A stretch of DNA of 64,000 nucleotides from CAVOAK01 sp963664465. Lineage in GTDB: Bacteria > Pseudomonadota > Alphaproteobacteria > UBA8366 > CAVOAK01. Positions within the stretch are counted from its first letter, which is position 1. Each line of letters begins with the position of its first letter. This document shows, piece after piece, positions 34,922-43,352 of the stretch. The position numbers were made by a program, and so were the translations under genes. Under the pieces are notes generated by a model, which made no database searches, was not told the origin of the DNA, and worked only from the letters and a program-made list of their open reading frames with translations. The DNA is taken from NCBI GenBank assembly GCA_963664465.2, contig CAXXSU010000002.1, forward strand, positions 434,001 through 498,000. The letters are read 5' to 3'.

Positions 34922-35314
34922 ATGTCCATCGAAAATCGGCCTTTATCGCCGCATTTGCAGGTCTATAAGTGGCTGTGGACGATGATGTTCTCGATCGTTC
35001 ATCGGGCGACGGGCGTCGCGCTGGCCGTGGGCACTCTGGTGCTTGTGTGGTGGCTCCTAGCGTTGGCGTCGGGCCCGGAGGCCTTCGCCTTTGCGCAGAC
35101 GATGCTTGGATCGATTGTCGGGCGCCTAGCTCTATTGGGCTGGACCTGGTCGCTATTTTATCACCTGGCAAACGGCGTTCGCCATTTGGTATGGGACATC
35201 GGCTGGGGGTTCGAACTTGGCGTCGCACAGGCATCGGGCTGGTTTGTCGTCGTGATATCGATCGTCTTGACGCTCGCAGCCTGGGGACTTGGTTACATGG
35301 TGCTTGGAGGTTGA
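34922..35314 (+). CDS. sdhC: Succinate dehydrogenase cytochrome b556 subunit
   Basis: 130 residues with three membrane helices. It anchors SdhAB in the inner membrane and binds heme b and quinone. Motifs are RPLSPHLQVYKW, SIVHRATGVAL, and the heme histidine in FYHLANGVRHLVWD. It is first of sdhCDAB; sdhD begins 4 nt after its stop. Confidence 0.95.
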   Translation: MSIENRPLSPHLQVYKWLWTMMFSIVHRATGVALAVGTLVLVWWLLALASGPEAFAFAQTMLGSIVGRLALLGWTWSLFYHLANGVRHLVWDIGWGFELGVAQASGWFVVVISIVLTLAAWGLGYMVLGG

Positions 35315-35318
35315 GAAG

Positions 35319-35699
35319 GTGAGTTACCGAACTCCGCTCGGCAATGCGCGTGGACTTGGCTCTGCAAAGAGTGGTGCACATCACTGGTGGATGCAGCGGC
35401 TGACAGCGATTGCGCTCGTTCCACTTACGCTTTGGTTCATCGCGTCGCTCATCCAGCTTACCGGTGCCGATCATCAAACCGCCACGACGTGGCTAGCCAG
35501 CCCGACCCAGTCGGTGCTCATGTTGCTGCTGATTGCGGCCACATTTCATCACATGCAATTGGGACTGCAGGTCGTTGTCGAGGACTATGTTCATTCCGAG
35601 AGCAGCAAGATCGTTGTACTCATTCTGACAAAGCTTGCTAGCGTGCTGTTGGCTGCTGCCGCCGCTTTCGCCGTGCTGAAGATTGCCTTCGGAGGTTAA
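35319..35699 (+). CDS. sdhD: Succinate dehydrogenase membrane anchor subunit
   Basis: 126 residues with three membrane helices. I choose GTG 35319 because GGAGG lies 8 nt upstream and VSYRTPLGNARGLGSAKSGAHHWW is the family's usual start; the upstream part of the frame lies in sdhC. Landmarks are HHWWMQRLTAIAL and the heme-ligand region FHHMQLGLQVVVEDYVH. Confidence 0.94.
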   Translation: MSYRTPLGNARGLGSAKSGAHHWWMQRLTAIALVPLTLWFIASLIQLTGADHQTATTWLASPTQSVLMLLLIAATFHHMQLGLQVVVEDYVHSESSKIVVLILTKLASVLLAAAAAFAVLKIAFGG

Positions 35700-35705
35700 G
35701 CGCGA

Positions 35706-37496
35706 ATGCCCGAGGCCTATCCCCTAGAAGATCATACCTACGACGTTGTGGTAATCGGTGCCGGTGGCGCGGGATTGCGCGCGACCTTCGGCATGGCCGA
35801 AGCCGGCCTGCGAACCGCATGCATTACCAAGGTTTTTCCAACGCGTAGCCACACGGTTGCGGCGCAGGGCGGAATTTCAGCCGCGCTCGGAAATATGGGC
35901 GAGGACGACTGGCGTTGGCACATGTACGACACGGTAAAAGGATCCGACTGGCTCGGCGACCAGGATGCGATCGAATATATGTGCCGCGAGGCCGCACCGG
36001 CCATCATCGAGCTCGAGCATTACGGCTTGCCGTTTAGCCGTACCGCTGACGGACGCATCTATCAGCGCGCATTTGGCGGCATGACGACTCGTTATGGCGA
36101 GGGCATGGCACAGCGGACCTGCGCCGCAGCCGACCGAACCGGGCATGCCATGCTGCACACGCTGTACCAGCAGGCGCTAAAGCACCAAGCGGAGTTTTTC
36201 ATCGAGTATTTGGCGATCGATCTGATGATGGATGAAGACGGCGCGTGCTGTGGTGTCGTTGCCTGGAATCTCGACGACGGAACCATCCATCGGTTCCGCG
36301 CAAAGGAGACTGTGCTGGCGACCGGCGGCTACGGTCGAGCCTATTTCTCGTGCACGTCGGCGCATACCTGTACTGGCGACGGTGGCGGGATGGCGCTTCG
36401 TGCCGGCCTACCGTGTCAGGACATGGAGTTCATCCAGTTTCATCCGACAGGCATCTACGGTGCCGGGTGCCTCATCACAGAGGGCGTGCGCGGTGAAGGT
36501 GGCTATCTGACAAACTCCGAGGGCGAACGCTTCATGGAGCGCTACGCTCCTTCAGCCAAAGATTTAGCCAGCCGCGATGTCGTGAGCCGGGCGATGACAA
36601 TTGAGATTCGCGAAGGCCGCGGTTTTGGCGCTAAGGAAGATCATATTCACTTGCATCTCGAACATCTCGATCCGTCGATCGTCAACGAGCGGCTGCCGGG
36701 GATCTCCGAGACAGCCAAGATTTTCGCTGGCATCGACGTGACGCGCGAGCCGATACCGGTGCTCCCGACCTGCCACTACAATATGGGTGGCGTACCGACC
36801 AATTATCACGGTGAAGCGGTCACGCTGAAGGATGGCGATCCCGACGCTGTTGTGGAGGGGCTAATGGCGGTCGGCGAGGCCGCCTGCGTGTCGGTGCATG
36901 GCGCCAACCGATTGGGTTCGAACTCACTGCTGGACCTCGTAGTCTTCGGGCGCGCGGCGGCGATACGATGCGCCGAGAAGATCGATAAGAGCGAGGCCCA
37001 CAAAGACTTGCCAAAGGATGTGGGCGGGCTGGCGCTTGCGCGGCTCGACAAGGCGCGAAATGCAAATGGCGGCACTCCGACGGCTGCATTGCGCCTCGAG
37101 ATGCAGAACATCATGCAGTCCAACTGCGCGGTATTCCGGACTGGCGAAATCCTTGAAGAAGGCGTGCAACTGCTCGAAGGGGCGTGGAGTAAAAGGTCCG
37201 ATCTACGGGTCAGCGATCGCTCGTTGATCTGGAATTCCGATCTTGTTGAGACGCTTGAGCTCGACAATCTGCTTTATCAGGCGAAGATTTCGATACACGC
37301 CGCGCTGCGGCGGCAGGAATCGCGTGGTGCGCACGCGCGTGAAGACTTCGCCGATCGCGACGATGAGAACTGGCTCAATCATTCGGTCTCTTGGTGCGGC
37401 GAGGACGGTAAGGTGCGGATCGAGGACCGTCCGGTGCACATGCAGCCGATGTCCAACGACGTTCAATCGTTCCCGCCGAAGGCGCGGGTTTACTGA
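35706..37496 (+). CDS. sdhA: Succinate dehydrogenase flavoprotein subunit
   Basis: 596 residues. It oxidises succinate to fumarate with covalent FAD. Motifs are VVIGAGGAGLRATFGMAEAG, the FAD-attachment histidine in FPTRSHTVAAQGG, active-site FHPTGIYGAG and RGEGGYLTN, CHYNMGGVPTN, and HGANRLGSNSLLDLVVFGRAA. It ends with the family's MDEnWLNH-like DENWLNHSVSW segment. Confidence 0.98.
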   Translation: MPEAYPLEDHTYDVVVIGAGGAGLRATFGMAEAGLRTACITKVFPTRSHTVAAQGGISAALGNMGEDDWRWHMYDTVKGSDWLGDQDAIEYMCREAAPAIIELEHYGLPFSRTADGRIYQRAFGGMTTRYGEGMAQRTCAAADRTGHAMLHTLYQQALKHQAEFFIEYLAIDLMMDEDGACCGVVAWNLDDGTIHRFRAKETVLATGGYGRAYFSCTSAHTCTGDGGGMALRAGLPCQDMEFIQFHPTGIYGAGCLITEGVRGEGGYLTNSEGERFMERYAPSAKDLASRDVVSRAMTIEIREGRGFGAKEDHIHLHLEHLDPSIVNERLPGISETAKIFAGIDVTREPIPVLPTCHYNMGGVPTNYHGEAVTLKDGDPDAVVEGLMAVGEAACVSVHGANRLGSNSLLDLVVFGRAAAIRCAEKIDKSEAHKDLPKDVGGLALARLDKARNANGGTPTAALRLEMQNIMQSNCAVFRTGEILEEGVQLLEGAWSKRSDLRVSDRSLIWNSDLVETLELDNLLYQAKISIHAALRRQESRGAHAREDFADRDDENWLNHSVSWCGEDGKVRIEDRPVHMQPMSNDVQSFPPKARVY

Positions 37497-37514
37497 CGGG
37501 CGAGAGGGAAACCG

Positions 37515-38297
37515 ATGGTTGAGTTCAGGCTTCCGCGCAATTCGAGGGTTCAGAAAGGTCAAACCTGGCCGGCGCCGCAAGGTGCGTCGCGGACCAAGAC
37601 CTTCCGCGTATACCGCTGGAACCCGGACGACGGAAACAATCCTCGGATCGACACCTACCAGGTTGATCTCGACGACTGTGGCCCGATGGTTCTCGATGCG
37701 CTAATAAAAATCAAAGATGAAGTCGACGCCAGCTTGACCTTTCGCCGGTCGTGCCGCGAAGGCGTATGTGGCTCCTGCGCCATGAATATCGATGGCACGA
37801 ACACGCTGGCCTGCACCAAGTTTACGTCTGAAATATCCGGCGCAGCGAAAATTTACCCACTACCGCATTTGAAGGTTGTGAAGGACCTGGTGCCGGATCT
37901 GACCAATGCCTATGCGCAGCTTGCTTCAGTCGAACCGTGGATGAAGACGCAAACGCCGCCGCCGCCGGACTCCGAGCGTCTGCAATCAGAAGATGACCGA
38001 CGCCGGCTCGACGGCCTCTACGAATGTATCCTCTGCTTCTGCTGCACGACGAGTTGCCCAAGTTACTGGTGGAATGAAGATCGCTATTTGGGTCCGGCAA
38101 TTTTGCTGCAGGCGTACCGTTGGATTGCAGATTCCCGTGATGAGTATACCGGGGAGCGACTCGACGCACTGGAAGATCCATTCAGACTCTACCGGTGTCA
38201 TACGATCATGAATTGTTCCCAGACGTGCCCGAAGGCCCTCAATCCCGCGAAGGCAATCGCAGAAATTAAGAAATTGATGATCCAGCGCCAAATGTAG
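37515..38297 (+). CDS. sdhB: Succinate dehydrogenase iron-sulfur subunit
   Basis: 260 residues. It carries electrons from FAD to quinone. The three clusters are visible: CREGVCGSCAMN for 2Fe-2S, CILCFCCTTSCP for 4Fe-4S, and CHTIMNCSQTCPKALNP for 3Fe-4S. It closes the sdhCDAB operon, 18 bp after sdhA. No clear terminator follows. Confidence 0.98.
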   Translation: MVEFRLPRNSRVQKGQTWPAPQGASRTKTFRVYRWNPDDGNNPRIDTYQVDLDDCGPMVLDALIKIKDEVDASLTFRRSCREGVCGSCAMNIDGTNTLACTKFTSEISGAAKIYPLPHLKVVKDLVPDLTNAYAQLASVEPWMKTQTPPPPDSERLQSEDDRRRLDGLYECILCFCCTTSCPSYWWNEDRYLGPAILLQAYRWIADSRDEYTGERLDALEDPFRLYRCHTIMNCSQTCPKALNPAKAIAEIKKLMIQRQM

Positions 38298-38373
38298 GCG
38301 TAACTAGCGCGTCGTCAGCTGCTTTGGAGTCGCTCGTCTCTCGTCTGCTGTTTGGATCTTAGAGAACAACGAC

Positions 38374-38580
38374 TCAAACCAACGAGATGTCACCCTCGAT
38401 GACCGTCTCGACGCCAGCGGCCTCAACGGTGAGCGTCATGCGGGCGGACAGTGTTTCGTTGCCCTTAAGCTTTCCTGAATTTACGGCCTCACGCACCGCC
38501 GTCTCGATTTCGCGCTGCGAGTTCACACCGACCTTCTTGAGAAACTTCCGGACCTGCATGTTAAAGGTGTCTTCGTCCAT
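38374..38580 (-). CDS. DUF6494-family small protein
   Basis: 68 residues, acidic and soluble, with MDEDTFNMQVRKFLKKVGVNSQREIETAVREAV and LSARMTLTVEAAGVETVIEGDISL. This matches a small alphaproteobacterial family of unknown function that I know as DUF6494. It stands alone on the minus strand between sdhB and an outer-membrane gene. Confidence 0.8.
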   Translation of the reverse strand: MDEDTFNMQVRKFLKKVGVNSQREIETAVREAVNSGKLKGNETLSARMTLTVEAAGVETVIEGDISLV

Positions 38581-38748
38581 TTTTTCATCCTCCGGTTTGC
38601 GGTCTGCCGGTGCCCATTATTTCGACAGTCCGCACCCGCGGCAATGACTCGATTGATGATAAGCGCTCGACTTGGACGTGTCGGCAAGGCATAAACCGAC
38701 GATGCTGATGGCGCAATTCGGTCACGCGGACGAGGCTTATTGGAGCCG

Positions 38749-39453
38749 ATGAATTCGAGATTCTGGCTGCAGGTAAATCGGGTTCTGGTGGCAAAACTGT
38801 GCGTTGGACTTTCGCTGCTAATAGCGCCCGCGGTACAGGCAGGCGGCAAGCCCGGATACTATATCGCGGTTCGTAGTATTGCGGCGTCCTCCTCGATGGA
38901 CGACGTCACCGGCAAGGCGTTTTCCAATACGCTCAACCTGCAGAATGACAGCGACGAAGTGGCCGGTTTGGGCGGTACGATCGGCTACAAGTGGAACAAC
39001 CTTCCGCTACACAGCGAGATTGAGGTCACGCATCGCTTCCACTTCGACTTCGATACGCGGGACGACGGTCCTGCCGATGCGGATACCGGCTATGAAGCGA
39101 ATGTCGACACTATCGCGGTGTTATTCAACCTGCTCTACGATTTCCGCCTCGACGGGCGGTTCACGCCCTACATCGGCGGGACACTTGGTTGGGCCCATAA
39201 TTCGGCCGATACCGAGCGCCGGGTTATCAATACCGGAGCCCTGACCACCAGGGAGACGGCGACCGACAACCTCGCATGGGGTGGAATGGCGGGCATCGTT
39301 TGGGATTTCGATGCGCACTGGGGAGCCGATTTTGCTTACCGTTACATCAACTTGGGAGAGGTCGATACCGGCGTCTTTGCGGGTGGCGATAGTGTCACTG
39401 CCGAAGACTATATCTCGCACGATTTGCTTGTCTCGCTTCTTTATCGCTTCTGA
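38749..39453 (+). CDS. Outer-membrane beta-barrel (porin-like) protein
   Basis: 234 residues from ATG 38749 (a TTG lies at 38740). The signal peptide is basic then hydrophobic, with cleavage after VQA before GGKPGYY. Eight alternating beta segments follow, for example FTPYIGGTLGWAH, WGADFAYRYINLGEVDT and the terminal HDLLVSLLYRF, whose C-terminal Phe is typical of outer-membrane barrels. It resembles the OmpA/Ail/Opa-like small-barrel families. The substrate or role is unknown. It lies next to the split zapE. Confidence 0.85.
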   Translation: MNSRFWLQVNRVLVAKLCVGLSLLIAPAVQAGGKPGYYIAVRSIAASSSMDDVTGKAFSNTLNLQNDSDEVAGLGGTIGYKWNNLPLHSEIEVTHRFHFDFDTRDDGPADADTGYEANVDTIAVLFNLLYDFRLDGRFTPYIGGTLGWAHNSADTERRVINTGALTTRETATDNLAWGGMAGIVWDFDAHWGADFAYRYINLGEVDTGVFAGGDSVTAEDYISHDLLVSLLYRF

Positions 39454-39519
39454 CGGCTCAGCCGCGTCGACGAACAGCCCAGCCCGCTACGCCCTATCGC
39501 TCGAAGGCTCGATACCGCG

Positions 39520-39575
39520 ATGACCGAGGGACCCTTGTTTGCCTATCGCGCGTTACGTCGGTCCGGCACGCTTAA
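39520..39575 (+). pseudogene. zapE: zapE 5' fragment, cut off by the IS
   Basis: ATG 39520 starts MTEGPLFAYRALRRSGTL, the expected N-terminus of alphaproteobacterial ZapE. The frame runs into the IS at the TTAA (39572-39575). Joining 39575 to 41050 restores GTLKPDPVQELAAEKLQSL in frame and gives a 376-residue ZapE. Confidence 0.9.
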
Positions 39576-41045
39576 CAGCCCGTTGACGAAGTCTTCCCTG
39601 GACGAAGTCGGCATGGTCTGATTCTCTGGTGTCCTGGCCTGAAGGGGGGTTCGCTGATGGCGATGGGACAGCAGAAGGATCGTCAGGGGGACTTGATGGT
39701 GAGCTGGTCGGAGATGCCGCGCTCGCCTGGTCATGTATTTTACGACCGCCTGCAGTTGGTACTGATCGAGGGCGGCTTCGACGGCTTCGCCGAGGCGGTC
39801 TGCCAGCCCTATTACGCGGCCAGGATGGGGGCGCCTTCGGTGCCACCCGGGCGCTACTTCCGTATGCACCTGGTGGGCTACTTCGAGGGTATCGACTCTG
39901 AGCGTGGGCTGGAGTGGCGCTGCTCGGATTCCCTGTCGCTACGGGAGTTCCTGCTGTTGGAGATGCGGGAACGGGTGCCGGACCATTCCTGGCTGTCACG
40001 GACCCGCGCGCGCCTGCCCCATGAAGTCCACACGGCGGTGTTTGACTGGGTCCTGGCGCTGATCGCCGAGGCGGGTCTGGTGAAGGGCGAGCGCATCGGG
40101 GTGGATGCCTCGACCATGGAGGCCAACGCGGCGCTGCGCAACATCGTGCGGAGGGACACGGGCGAGGGTTACCGGGGGATGCTGGAGCGCTTGGCCCAGG
40201 AGAGCGGTATCGAGACACCCACGGCTGAGGACCTGGCGCGTCTGGACCGCAAGCGCAAGGGCAAGAAGCTCTCGAACCAGGACTGGGTTTCCAGGAGCGA
40301 CCCCGAGGCCAAGATCGCCAAGATGAAGGACGGCACCACGCACCTGGCCTACAAGCCCGAGCACGCGGTGGATCTGGACACCGGCGCGGTGGTGGCGGCG
40401 GAGCTGCACCCGGCCGACGAGGGCGATACGACAACGCTTCCCAAGACCCTGGCGGCGGCCGAGGCAAACCTCGAGGCGGTGGATGTGGCGCCGACGGCCG
40501 AAGATCCGGCCGAATGTGTGACCGATAAGGGCTACCACTCACGGTTGGTCTTGAAGGCGCTCGACGACGGCCCCTGGAAGAGCCGGATCTCCGAGCCCAA
40601 GCAGAAGGGTTTTGCGCGCTGGCACGGAGATGATGCGGCTCGCCGGGCGGTCACCAACAACCGGACCCGGCTGTTATCGGGGGTGGCCAGGGAAGCCTTC
40701 AAGCTGCGCGCCGAGATCGTCGAGCGCTCCTTTGCCCACAACCTCGATCGCGGCGGTATGCGCCGGACCTGGCTTCGGGGCCGCGAGAACGTGCACAAGC
40801 GATACCTGCTTCACGTCGCCGGCCACAACCTATCGTTGCTGATGCGCCAACTCATCGGCGCCGGCACCCCGAAGGAGGCCGTGGCGGGCGGAATTGGCGC
40901 CTTGTTCGTGCTTGTTACGCCCGCTGGAGCCGTCCTGGTCGTTCAGATCGTCCTCATCGTCTCGGAGGATGGCGAAACCGCCTTCGCCGCGATATGCTTC
41001 GCCGTGGCGTGAAACCCGGTCAATGACGCCTTTTTCAACGGGCTG
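39576..41045 (+). mobile_element. Complete IS1182-type insertion sequence inside zapE
   Basis: 1470 bp with ends cagcccgttga at the left and its perfect 11-bp inverse at the right. TTAA flanks it at 39572-39575 and 41046-41049, a 4-bp target duplication. It carries one transposase gene. Removing it and one TTAA restores zapE exactly, so the insertion is recent. A rearranged relative lies at 10608-10846. Confidence 0.95.
39657..41012 (+). CDS. IS1182-family transposase
   Basis: 451 residues. The N-terminal DUF772-type region (LQLVLIEGGFDGFAEAV, YFRMHLVGYFEGIDSERGLEWRCSDSLSLREFLLL) precedes the DDE catalytic domain: VDASTMEAN, VTDKGYHSRLVL and IVERSFAHNLDRGGMRRTWLRG. The reading frame is intact, so the element may be active. 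Confidence 0.95.
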   Translation: MAMGQQKDRQGDLMVSWSEMPRSPGHVFYDRLQLVLIEGGFDGFAEAVCQPYYAARMGAPSVPPGRYFRMHLVGYFEGIDSERGLEWRCSDSLSLREFLLLEMRERVPDHSWLSRTRARLPHEVHTAVFDWVLALIAEAGLVKGERIGVDASTMEANAALRNIVRRDTGEGYRGMLERLAQESGIETPTAEDLARLDRKRKGKKLSNQDWVSRSDPEAKIAKMKDGTTHLAYKPEHAVDLDTGAVVAAELHPADEGDTTTLPKTLAAAEANLEAVDVAPTAEDPAECVTDKGYHSRLVLKALDDGPWKSRISEPKQKGFARWHGDDAARRAVTNNRTRLLSGVAREAFKLRAEIVERSFAHNLDRGGMRRTWLRGRENVHKRYLLHVAGHNLSLLMRQLIGAGTPKEAVAGGIGALFVLVTPAGAVLVVQIVLIVSEDGETAFAAICFAVA

Positions 41046-41059
41046 TTAAGCCTGATCCG

Positions 41060-42124
41060 GTGCAAGAACTGGCAGCGGAGAAGCTACAGAGCCTCCACCA
41101 CGCGCTTCACGGGCATGTCCCTTCAAGCGGTATTTCCGGCTGGAAGGCGCGGTTTGGGCTTTCCCGCCGCCGCGAAGAACCGCCGCAGGGTCTCTACATC
41201 TACGGTGGCGTCGGCCGCGGCAAGTCCATGATGATGGATCTGTTGTTTGATTCGGCGCCGGTCGAACGCAAACGACGCGTGCATTTTCATGCCTTCATGA
41301 TCGAAGTGCACGACGCCATTCATCGTTGGCGCAAGCAGGAGAGCACCAAGCGCGGCGGCGATCCAATCGCCCTGGTTGCGTCGTCATTGGCGGACCAGGC
41401 ATGGCTGCTGTGTTTTGACGAGTTTCATGTGACCGATATTACCGATGCCATGATCCTGGGACGTCTGTTCGAGGCGCTGTTCGCCCATGGTGTAGTCGTC
41501 GTGGCGACATCCAACTGGCCGCCTGACGATCTTTATAAGGACGGACTCCAACGCGAGCTATTCGTGCCATTTATTGCGCTTATCAAGGAAAAGCTCGACC
41601 TGTTGAGCCTGGCCGGCGAGACGGATTATCGCTTGGCGCGGCTTAAGACGATGCAGGTTTACACGGTGCCGCTCGGCGCCGAGGCGACCGCGCTCCTCGA
41701 GAAAGATTTTCAGCTGCTTACCGAGGGTGCTGCCGTCGAATCGGATCGGATTGAGGTCAAGGGCCGTACGCTCGACGTTACACGGTCGGCTCGTGGTGTT
41801 GCCTGGTTGTCATTTGAAGAGCTTTGCGAGCGGCCGCTCGGAGCGGAAGACTATCTCGCCGTGGCGCAGCGCTATCACACCCTCATTATGGATGGTGTCC
41901 CAACGCTGGATGCAAGCAAACGCAACGAGGCAAAACGCTTCATGACACTGATCGACGCGCTCTACGAGGCGAAGGTCCATCTGATCCTTGCCGCCGCAGC
42001 TTTGCCCGATGAGATCTACCCAAGTGGCAGCCACGCATTCGAATTTCAACGCACCGCCAGCCGGCTCACCGAAATGCAGTCGCCCGAGTATATCGATACG
42101 CCGCATCGCTATGCGGCGGCATAG
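41060..42124 (+). CDS. zapE: ZapE/AFG1-type ATPase, N-terminally truncated by IS insertion
   Basis: 354 residues from GTG 41060; about 22 N-terminal residues are on the far side of the IS. ZapE is an AAA-type ATPase linked to Z-ring constriction. Walker A is GGVGRGKSMMMDL, Walker B is LLCFDEFHVTDITDAMIL, followed by VVATSNWPPDDLYKDGLQRELF. The ATPase core is intact, so a functional protein is possible if transcription and translation start from the IS end. No strong start signal is seen, so I rate it as probably impaired. Confidence 0.9.
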   Translation: MQELAAEKLQSLHHALHGHVPSSGISGWKARFGLSRRREEPPQGLYIYGGVGRGKSMMMDLLFDSAPVERKRRVHFHAFMIEVHDAIHRWRKQESTKRGGDPIALVASSLADQAWLLCFDEFHVTDITDAMILGRLFEALFAHGVVVVATSNWPPDDLYKDGLQRELFVPFIALIKEKLDLLSLAGETDYRLARLKTMQVYTVPLGAEATALLEKDFQLLTEGAAVESDRIEVKGRTLDVTRSARGVAWLSFEELCERPLGAEDYLAVAQRYHTLIMDGVPTLDASKRNEAKRFMTLIDALYEAKVHLILAAAALPDEIYPSGSHAFEFQRTASRLTEMQSPEYIDTPHRYAAA

Positions 42125-42206
42125 GGTCGAACATGACGCCGCAGTCGGCGCCTGAGTCGAGAATCTCCGGGTGTATGCCGATACTGCATTCCTTGCGTGG
42201 TTCCGG

Positions 42207-42237
42207 GATTCGCGCTAGGTAGCGCAAAAGGCGAATC
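42207..42237 (+). other. Hairpin in the mdh leader
   Basis: gattcgc (42207-42213) pairs with gcgaatc (42231-42237), with an inner gcgct/agcgc stem. It lies about 50 nt before mdh. There is no T-run, so it is unlikely to be a terminator; it may protect or regulate the mdh-suc transcript. Confidence 0.4.
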
Positions 42238-42287
42238 GGTCGGGTGCGCAAATATTCGAAACCGACCAGGCAGTTGGGGAGGATCTC

Positions 42288-43301
42288 ATGGCACGCAACA
42301 AGATTGCGCTTATCGGCGCTGGCAATATTGGCGGCACGTTGGCACTGCTCGCCGGCCTTAAGGATCTCGGTGATGTGGTTCTGTTCGATGTCGTAAAAGG
42401 CGTACCTCAGGGCAAAGCACTGGACCTTGCCGAGGCCTCGCCAGTTGAGGGTTTCGACACGGCATTTGCAGGCGCCAATTCGTACGGTGCGATTCGCGGC
42501 GCCGACGTAGTCATTGTCACAGCAGGCATTCCCCGAAGGCCTGGGATGAGCCGCGACGACTTGATAGGAATCAATACTGGCGTCATGCAGCAGGTCGGCG
42601 CAGGCATCAAGAAGAACTGTCCCAAGGCCTTCGTCATCTGCATCACTAATCCGCTCGACGTGATGGTTGGCATATTGCGCGATGCGACGGGCTTGCCCCA
42701 CCGCAAGGTGGTCGGTATGGCCGGCGTCCTCGACAGCGCGCGCTTCCGCTACTTCCTTGCCCAGGAGTTCGGCGTTTCGATCAACGATGTCACGGCGTTT
42801 GTGTTAGGCGGACATGGCGACACCATGGTGCCGTTGGTGCGCTATTCGGCAGTCGCTGGTATTCCCGTTCCTGACGTCATCAAGATGGGCTGGACGACAA
42901 AAGACCGGATCGAAAAGATTGTTCAGCGTACGCGTGACGGCGGCGGCGAAATTGTCGGCCTTCTTAAAACCGCTTCGGCCTTCTATGCGCCCGCGTCCTC
43001 GGCGATCGAGATGGCTGAAGCCTATCTCCGGGACAAGAAGCGGGTGCTGCCGTGCGCCGCCTACGTCAAGGGAGCCTACGGACTAAAAGGACTCTATGTC
43101 GGCGTTCCTGTGATTATCGGCGCTGGCGGTGTTGAGCGAATTGTTGAGATTTCGCTGAACGCGTCCGAGAAGGCGATGTTCAAGAAATCCGTGAACGCGG
43201 TTCGTGCGCTCTCAAAAATCGCAGAGCGCGTGCAAAAAGCGGCAAAGGCCAAGGCGCCAGCCAAGCGAAAACCCGCTCGGAAACGAGCTAAGCGAAAGTA
43301 G
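42288..43301 (+). CDS. mdh: Malate dehydrogenase
   Basis: 337 residues. It interconverts malate and oxaloacetate with NAD in the TCA cycle. It is of the lactate-dehydrogenase-like type: IALIGAGNIGGTLALLAGLKDLGDVVLFD, VIVTAGIPRRPGMSRDDLI, CITNPLDVMV, and the active histidine in VLGGHGDTMVPL. About 20 residues of Lys/Arg/Ala (KAKAPAKRKPARKRAKRK) extend past the usual 320-residue end. It is first of the mdh-sucCDAB-lpd block. Confidence 0.97.
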   Translation: MARNKIALIGAGNIGGTLALLAGLKDLGDVVLFDVVKGVPQGKALDLAEASPVEGFDTAFAGANSYGAIRGADVVIVTAGIPRRPGMSRDDLIGINTGVMQQVGAGIKKNCPKAFVICITNPLDVMVGILRDATGLPHRKVVGMAGVLDSARFRYFLAQEFGVSINDVTAFVLGGHGDTMVPLVRYSAVAGIPVPDVIKMGWTTKDRIEKIVQRTRDGGGEIVGLLKTASAFYAPASSAIEMAEAYLRDKKRVLPCAAYVKGAYGLKGLYVGVPVIIGAGGVERIVEISLNASEKAMFKKSVNAVRALSKIAERVQKAAKAKAPAKRKPARKRAKRK

Positions 43302-43352
43302 TGCCTGCCTTGTCGGAGTCACGGCACCGAAATAACATCCGAGCGAGACCAG

